Below, in pieces: positions 57,869-64,000 of a stretch of DNA of 64,000 nt. The stretch spans positions 5,648,486 through 5,712,485 of the forward strand of contig NW_025335268.1 of NCBI RefSeq assembly GCF_004798865.1, read 5' to 3'. This DNA comes from Varanus komodoensis (Eukaryota > Chordata > Lepidosauria > Squamata > Varanidae). Every line of letters begins with the position of its first letter. Position 1 is the first letter of the stretch. Under the pieces are notes generated by a model. The model worked only from the letters and a program-made list of their open reading frames with translations. It was not told the origin of the DNA and did no database searches. The position numbers were made by a program, and so were the translations under genes.

Positions 57869-59869
57869 AAACAACAACTTATTTATTTAAAATTTCTTAT
57901 TGCTGTTTGATTATTATAAGATCTATAAAAAGCATATGTGCTAATGCACAGTCAGTATCTTGTAAGGAGGGACAGATATGGCCTGAGAATTGCAACAAAC
58001 GTTTACCAATTCTGGAATTAATTTTAGAAACTCCCCAGATTAAATTAGAATGGAGGCAGAGCAGAACACTGGAGGACATAATGAACGCACAAAAGGGGCA
58101 GGCAGTAGGCTAGAAGTGCTAATTCCTGTATATTTAACTAGGCAGCACTAAACCACAGTCTCTCTGTTATGAGTGTGCTTGGAAGGTGCAACCAGAGGCA
58201 TGCTTACTATGGCCAACAAGACAAGAGCAATTCTCAAACCATCACCATCCATTATTACACACTTTCTTCAATGCAGAAAGTTTTTCAAAAACTAGAAGTT
58301 GGTATGAGAGAACTGTCATTGCCCACAGGTATATTCATTTTGTTTAGTTCCTCTGTGATCAGCAGCTTTTGAAGATATTTCCTATGGCCTCTATTTGCTT
58401 AGAAGCCATGGCAGGGTTGAAAAAAAAATCATGAAGCATCTTCAAGTAACAAACGCTCTATCATACTGCCTTTGCATCTCTGAAAAAATGAACACCTAAA
58501 TATACAGCTTCACTGTCACTGCACATATTATGCTTGATATGTGTATGTTACAGTTTATAAACCCAAATAGCCATTACAGAACTGAGCTTCCTAAAAGGTA
58601 GCATCTAAGGGTGCCATCCCGTGTTAATGTCTGTAACCTCTAAGCATGGAGAACAGGAGGAGCCTGGAGTCTGGACTGGCTCCACACTCCCTTGCCCTCC
58701 AAAACCTCTGGAGAGCCCGTTCTGGGCATCTAAATGCTTGTTGCCTCCTTGCAAGGAGGAGAAGTTGAAGATTTGCCAGGATGCTCAGGGGGACAGCAGT
58801 CTCACTCCTCTCCTAGTCCCAGAGTATCCCTTGACCTGGGCCCACTCAGAAGATGGCCTATCTTTGAACCCTGGATAGCAGGGAAAGAACCACACCTGCT
58901 ACAACCGGGGTGGGGGGGGAGTGGGGGGGTCTGCAGTCAAAGCTCCTCCTCCACCTCAGGATTTTCCATGGGACCCCAACCTATTCTACGTCCTCCCACT
59001 GAAAATGTTGAGAGGCCATAGGATTGTGCCCTAAGCATCATAAAATGAAAGTGGGGTGCTAAATAAAGGAGGCAAGAATGCCAAACTATGGATATTGCAG
59101 CTTACCACATATATACAATTCGTAGTAGCTGGACAGAAGTTAAACATGTTGTTCAAAAGAGCACTCACATTAAAAGACAAAATAGCTCTTTGAGCGGCTG
59201 CCACCTGACAGAGGAGCAACACAGATGAGCAGCGTCGCTTCCTTTTTTTTCTGGTTCCTCTCCTGGGCCTGGTGCACAAACGCTGAGCCAACGTGCCACT
59301 TTTCCTAGCATGGAAACAAGTGAGAAAAAGATCAACTGGCTTTGTGTCAGGCTGTAGCTAAAGGCACAGAAGTTGGGCCTATGAGAGGGGCTGGGGGCAG
59401 GCAGGCAGTAGAGCCAATGAACAAAGCATCATTTCCATTCTGAGTACTTCATGGATAGGATGATGCAACTAAGCAGTTTTCACACCTCAGGTAATTGTGT
59501 GCTATTTATTAGTCCCTGTCCTGGGCACTTGCCTTTTCTCCTTTTCCATAACATATTCAGGAAGAACAATGTTCTTTCCCCCCAACCTGCTTCTAGGGAG
59601 GGGGCTGATCTTGACCATCCTCCCCTGGGTGGAATCCAGAATTGCACCTGGGCTGACTGAAGCAGACTTTCCTGCCCCAGTGACCTCGGAGCAGCCCTCC
59701 AGCCCCCTTCAAATGCTCCTGCTCCAGGGGAGACCCTGTAGAATGACTTGCGCTTCAGCTGACATGTTCAGGGGCCGAAGTGGGGAGAAGAATCCCTGAA
59801 AATCAGGCAGAGCCACTTCCCACAAACAGGGATCCTTCACCCCCAGAAAGCCAAGCTTGCATTCAGCCT
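57869..59869. other. Unassigned sequence
   Basis: No gene. G-runs occur at 58909-58930. Nothing else is recognised. Confidence 0.35.
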
Positions 59870-59945
59870 GTGATCCATTCATTCCATTTCGATGCCACCC
59901 AATTGCTAAAGCTCTCTGGGCAGTTCAGCAAAATTAATCAGCATT
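59870..59945 (-). mobile_element. L2 3' tail fragment
   Basis: CATTTCGATGCCACCCAATT then GCTAAAGCTCTCTGGGCAGT is the inverted L2 3' signature. Confidence 0.65.
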
Positions 59946-61110
59946 GTATGGAGAAAGGATGCCAGTGCCAGGGAAGGAGCCACGTTGTTGGCTTCCCACT
60001 TGAATCTCCACCTGGAGATCCTCAGGTAAAGGCAGCTCTCACATGCAGAAGGGCATCATTCAAAATCTGGCTTCATTCGGCCGTATGGCACGTAATGTAA
60101 TGATCACTGAGATAATCACCAGTTACCTTTGAGCCTTCACCCAGCTCTGAAAGTTTTTGCATGAAATCTTTTTTGATTCTCTTCCTTTTAACAGATCCTG
60201 CTGGATGCCTGTATTTTTAGCAAGTGCCCCAGAGGCGCTTTTGGTAAAGGGCAGCCCACAAATATACAGGTTGATTGATTGACCTTTTTGCAGAGGCTGA
60301 TGTTAATAGCTCTCATTGGCAAGTCACCAAGAGACATAGAGCAAATGTCATCTATGTCCTTCCCCCAGAGACTGAACCACCTTTCTCATGCTCTCAGCCT
60401 TAACATGCTCACAAATGCCAAGGACATGGCCTCATTCGCATCCATGTCCCTGAGGGTGCTGGTTAACTTTTGCCTCTGAATCATGGTGCAAAGGATGACC
60501 AAGTCTAAGCGATCGGCTGTTTTCATACATCTCAAGGTTAGAAACGAGTTCCAAAGAGGAGGCATTTCCGGTTGTACCAGACAGGGATCGACAGATCTGT
60601 CCCTTTCAGTTTTTCTCAGATTCTCATTTTTCGTATGTTCAGCTTGACCCCAACTCTGAAAGATGTTTCTGTTTTAACCTTGATTCATTCTGAATATTGA
60701 GAGTTTTTGATTTAAGTTTGCATGAACATTCACAAGCATGTCTGAAGGGAAAGCTGCTCCTCCTCTCTCAGTGTGGCTCTTCATTCATTGAAGCTTTTAA
60801 TTTGAGCTATCCATGGTGTTCCATTGGTGAATCTCCTATAGATCTCCAAAGGATGGATGAATGGAGATCTATGGATGGAGATCCCTCCTGACACAAGTGT
60901 TACCCACCAACCCTGGATTTTTTTTTCAGTTTTCTGCTACTCCTTACCTTTTTTGGGGAGAGCCCTCTGTCTGACTCTGAAGGAACCTACTCCTACGCAG
61001 AGCACTGCCCTAGATGCACAAACAGACTAGCCTAGAATCGGGCAGATTCCTATCGGGTGTGCTCTTTGTAAGTTACCTTCGTTGAAACTGCTTAAGCCAG
61101 ACTACTATTA
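59946..61110. other. Unassigned sequence
   Basis: No gene or recognised element. A GGATGGATG-like patch lies at 60850-60880. Confidence 0.35.
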
Positions 61111-61310
61111 CAGGCAGTCTCTGGGTTGCAGGCAAGTTCTGTTCTTGTGAAAACAGAAATTTGTCTTTAAGTCAAATTTGTATGTAAGTTGGGTCATGTA
61201 CAGTTGGCCTCCCACATTTGTGGGGTGCACATGAAAGTGGAAAAACCACAAATAACGCCCCCCCACCCACCATGCAAACTCACCGGTGCCTCCTCTTTGC
61301 AGCAAGGAAA

Positions 61311-61333
61311 TATTATTATTTTATTATTATCAC

Positions 61334-61373
<40 letters not shown>
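61311..61373. repeat. (ATT)n microsatellite
   Basis: Imperfect then pure ATT array, about twenty units, at the 3' end of an L2 tail. Confidence 0.95.
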
Positions 61374-61510
61374 ATAACATTTCTATGCCGCCCCTTGCCG
61401 AAGCCTCGGGGCGGCTTACAACACAATAAAATACATTGAAATACAATAGAACATAATAAATTACCATAAAATACAAAAATACCAAAAAATACATTGAGTC
61501 ACAAACATCA
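61374..61510 (-). mobile_element. L2 3' tail fragment
   Basis: ACATTTCTATGCCGCCCCTT then GCCGAAGCCTCGGGGCGGCT is nearly identical to the 3' end of the L2 at 21764, so it is a young, very short copy. Confidence 0.88.
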
Positions 61511-61721
61511 TAATATACCAGGGATATTTCCCTCTCTGGATGGGTGGGGCAAGAAGGTTTGTTTTGGAGGCCACCCCCCTCCCCCTTTGCTTCCTCTCTT
61601 TCTATGGTGATGACAATTTCCCCCAGTAGTTTTTAAAAAACTGATAGGCTTTGCAGCAGTTCATTCATAAGTACAGGTTGTTCACAACTTAGATGTTCAT
61701 AGCCTGGTACTACTAGATGTA

Positions 61722-62911
61722 TTTATTTATTTGTTGTATTTGTATGCTGCCCAATAGTCCAAAGGGCTCTCTGGGCAGCTTACAATAAAACAGCAGAAAT
61801 GATAAAACAACAGTTAAAAGCATAAAATCCATTAAAACAATACAAAATGTAGCAATTGGTAAAGAAATCACAACATAGCACTCACCAGCAGAAATTTAAA
61901 AAATGTTTAAACCATTAGCTACTAAAACACCTGATTAAATAAAGATTTGTTTACCTGGTTCAGGAAAGAGAGCAGTGATGGTGCCAGGCATGCCTCCTTG
62001 GGGAAGGAGCTTTATAAATGAGGTGCAGTCACAGAGAAAGCCCTTCTCCTAGCCATTTCCCCTCTCCCTTTATTGGGGGATGGCTCTCAACGAAGAACCC
62101 CTGCCAAAGAGCAAGTGTTTGGGAAGGGATATATGGAGAGGCGTTCCCTCAGATAACCCCAAGCCATTTAGGGCTTTGTATGTTAATGTCAACACTTTGA
62201 ATTGGGCCTGGGTTACAACCGGCAGCCAATGCAGCCAACAAAGAACTAATGAAATATTTTCTCAGGGACCAGTGCTTGTCAAAAGCCATGCTGCCATACT
62301 GTTCTGAATCAGTTGAAGTTTCCAGACCATTTTCAAAGGCAGCTTCACATAAAGCACATTGCAGTAATCCAGGCAAGAGGTTACCAGCACAAGGATAACA
62401 GTGGCAAGGTTCCACTCATCCAAGTAGGAAAGTTGCTGGAAAATTAGTCTAAGCTGATGGAAGGTGCTCCTGGCTACCAAGTCCACCTGAGAAACAAGTG
62501 ACAACTCGTGATCCAGGAGTACCCCCAAGCTATGAAACTTGTCCTTTAGGGGAAGCAAAAGCCACCCAATACAGGTTGAAAATTTCCCAGTTGAACAGAC
62601 AGTCTGCCCACCAACAGGACCTCCACCTTGTCTGGATTGAACTTCAGCTTATTGGACCTCATCCAGTCCATTACTGAGCCCAGGCACTGGTTAAGGACCG
62701 TCGCTGCCTCACCACACTGCATATCGATGACACTTCAGCCCAAACCTCCAGATGACCTCTCCCAGCATGTAGATGTTGGAGAGCATGGATGACAGAACAA
62801 AACTCTATGGGACTCCAGGGCACAAGTGCCACAGCGGAGAGCAGCAGTTCCCCAGCACCACCAACGGAGACAGTTCACCAGGTGGAAGTGGAACCACCAT
62901 TGCGTTACCAC
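61722..62911 (-). mobile_element. L2-clade LINE, about 1.2 kb, decayed
   Basis: The 3' tail is TTTGTATGCTGCCCAATAGT then AAAGGGCTCTCTGGGCAGCT in complement. The minus strand then gives ORF2 blocks in reverse: LVTSCLDYCNVLYVKLPLK, ARSTFHQLRLIFQQLSYLD, LGVLLDHELSLVSQVD, and upstream MDWMRSNKLKFNPDKVEVLL-like and HRYA(D) region remnants. Truncated at the 5' side, where a hAT element is inserted at 62912. Confidence 0.88.
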
Positions 62912-63336
62912 CAGTGCTTTTTTTGGCATAGAATGCACTGGAATGGAGTTCTGGCACCTTTTTTCGACAGATTTTGCAAGTTTTAAAAGTAACTGTTGAA
63001 AATTTCATGTTTGGTCTACATGGATTTGAATTGCCCTGTCGAGCATAGCAGGTCAGCGGCAAAAATCATTCAAACGGTGCATGCGGGCTGCTTGTGTGTC
63101 GCATCCGATGCACGCCTACTTCACCTGCGCTGGTTGTGATGGCGCTGCTCGGCTTGTGGTGCTGCTCGGCTTGTGATTGGCCGTGTGGTTGCACGCTGAG
63201 TGCTTTCTGCGGGCGGCGACCATTATGTTTCGTTACACAACTGACGTGTGTGGGTGTGTGTACAGTGATTGACTACGTGCGAAAAGGAAATAATTTCATG
63301 AGTTCTGGCACCTTTTTTCTTAAAAAAAAAGCACTG
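62912..63336. mobile_element. hAT-type non-autonomous DNA transposon, 425 bp
   Basis: The ends are CAGTGCTTTTTTT at the left and, inverted, CAGTGCTTTTTTTTT at the right. A perfect 8-bp target duplication GTTACCAC lies at 62904-62911 and 63337-63344. GAGTTCTGGCACCTTTTTTC occurs near both ends in the same orientation (62957 and 63300). The interior is CpG-rich. No transposase frame. Confidence 0.9.
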
Positions 63337-63340
63337 GTTA

Positions 63341-63384
63341 CCACTACTACTATTAGTATTTCTAGTAGTACTACTGCTACTACA
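63341..63384. repeat. Imperfect (ACT)n run
   Basis: CTACTACTATTAG, then AGTAGTACTACTGCTACTAC. Degenerate trinucleotide repeat partly self-complementary. Confidence 0.8.
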
Positions 63385-63811
63385 TGAATAATCAGAAACA
63401 ACTCTACTTTCATTTTAAGGAATATTAGGCTCAGTGCTCAGCAGAGTCAGGCTTCATCATCTCCCAAGCCCAAGTTAAACATTACTTGAAGTTGGAGTTT
63501 TCCATGGAGAATAGCAGCCCTCCGGGGTAACACCACCTCCCTTCCTGCCCTGCCCACTTCAGAGAAATGCAGTGACGTTACACAATTACATTGTGTTTTC
63601 CCACCTCTGGATCACATGAGTGGTGCCTCAGAGAAGGTATGTTTGAGGAAGCATATAATGTGACGATGTCACCACAACTAGAGGTTGTGGTGAGCAGGCA
63701 AGGAACTAGGGGCACAGCTGTCATTCCTAGAGGCAAACATGTGCTCAGATGGCATCTCATCAGAACTTCATTCTCTATCATTACATTTGTTTCTTCAGTA
63801 GATGATGATTT
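63385..63811. other. Unassigned sequence
   Basis: No recognised gene or repeat. Confidence 0.4.
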
Positions 63812-63900
63812 ATTGCATTTATTGCATTTCATTTACTGCACACCCGATAGCCAAGCTCAATGAGTGCTTTGCAAAAGAGAACGACACAAAAACCATTTAC
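63812..63900 (-). mobile_element. L2-like 3' tail fragment
   Basis: CATTTCATTTACTGCACACC then CGATAGCCAAGCTCAATGAG resembles the inverted L2 3' signature, diverged. The remaining bases to 64000 are unassigned. Confidence 0.5.
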
Positions 63901-64000
63901 AAAACAGTCTGTAACACTCAGCAACAAAAACACCCAAACAGTCTGGATGACAGCTTCTAATTAAAACAAATTTCCTGGGCTCCTAAGAATTTGAATTTAT

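Larger units (their letters stand above)
61111..61713. mobile_element. Possible pogo/Tigger-like DNA transposon remnant
   Basis: The left end after a TA (61109-61110) reads CAGGCAGTCTCTGGGTTGCA, followed by TTTGTATGTAAGTTGGG. The right part has GTACAGGTTGTTCACAACTT and TTCATAGCCTGGTAC, the expected partial inverse. Another Tigger-like start, ACAGTTGGCCTCCCACATTT, is at 61200. Ends are badly eroded and a microsatellite plus L2 tail lies inside, so the call is tentative. Confidence 0.35.

Noticed and set aside
1-64000. LTR retroelements, endogenous retroviruses or Polinton-like fossils
   Set aside because: I saw no gag/pol/env-like frames or paired long terminal repeats. All reverse-transcriptase remnants fit CR1, L2, L1 or RTE.

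Overview
This is nuclear DNA from a vertebrate, very probably a squamate reptile (a lizard rather than a snake, though that is not proven). The evidence is the mix of interspersed repeats. There are tRNA-derived Sauria-type SINEs, RTE/Bov-B LINEs, CR1 and L2 LINEs, a truncated L1 family and several short hAT-type DNA transposons, in AT-leaning sequence with long unique stretches. Nothing suggests bacteria, an organelle or a virus.

The only protein-coding gene I can support is DUSP10 (MKP-5, a dual-specificity MAP-kinase phosphatase) on the minus strand. Its first coding exon (CDS 16308-17106) encodes the N-terminal region and the rhodanese-like MAPK-binding domain. The acceptor at 17150-17153 and the donor at 16306-16307 are both visible. 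The catalytic-domain exons are not in the window and should lie beyond its left edge, so bases 1-16307 are part of a long second intron. A CpG-rich block at about 19500-20640, with CCAAT boxes, a GC box and a CRE-like site, is the likely promoter and non-coding first exon, with a strong candidate donor at 19508-19509.

From about 20700 to 64000 I find no coding exon. In mammals the region 5' of DUSP10 is a large gene desert, and this window fits that. It holds many transposon remnants: CR1 at 2770, 5440, 8840, 22795 and 50690; L2 at 14515, 21764, 28575, 51160, 51870 and 61722; RTE at 41725 and 42735; L1 at 23989 and 32620; and hAT or other DNA elements at 525, 6230, 33171, 36597 and 62912. Between them lie unique tracts that may carry DUSP10 regulatory elements.

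Several insertions are nested, which gives a relative time order. A TA-flanked element sits in an L1, an L2 sits in a Sauria SINE, a hAT element sits in an L2, and an L2 tail sits in another hAT element. Five elements have perfect target-site duplications readable in the sequence (8 bp for four hAT-like elements, 22 bp for one L1). A further family of short palindromic repeats occurs at least seven times. I recognise no LTR retroelement or endogenous retrovirus, tRNA gene, rRNA or microRNA.
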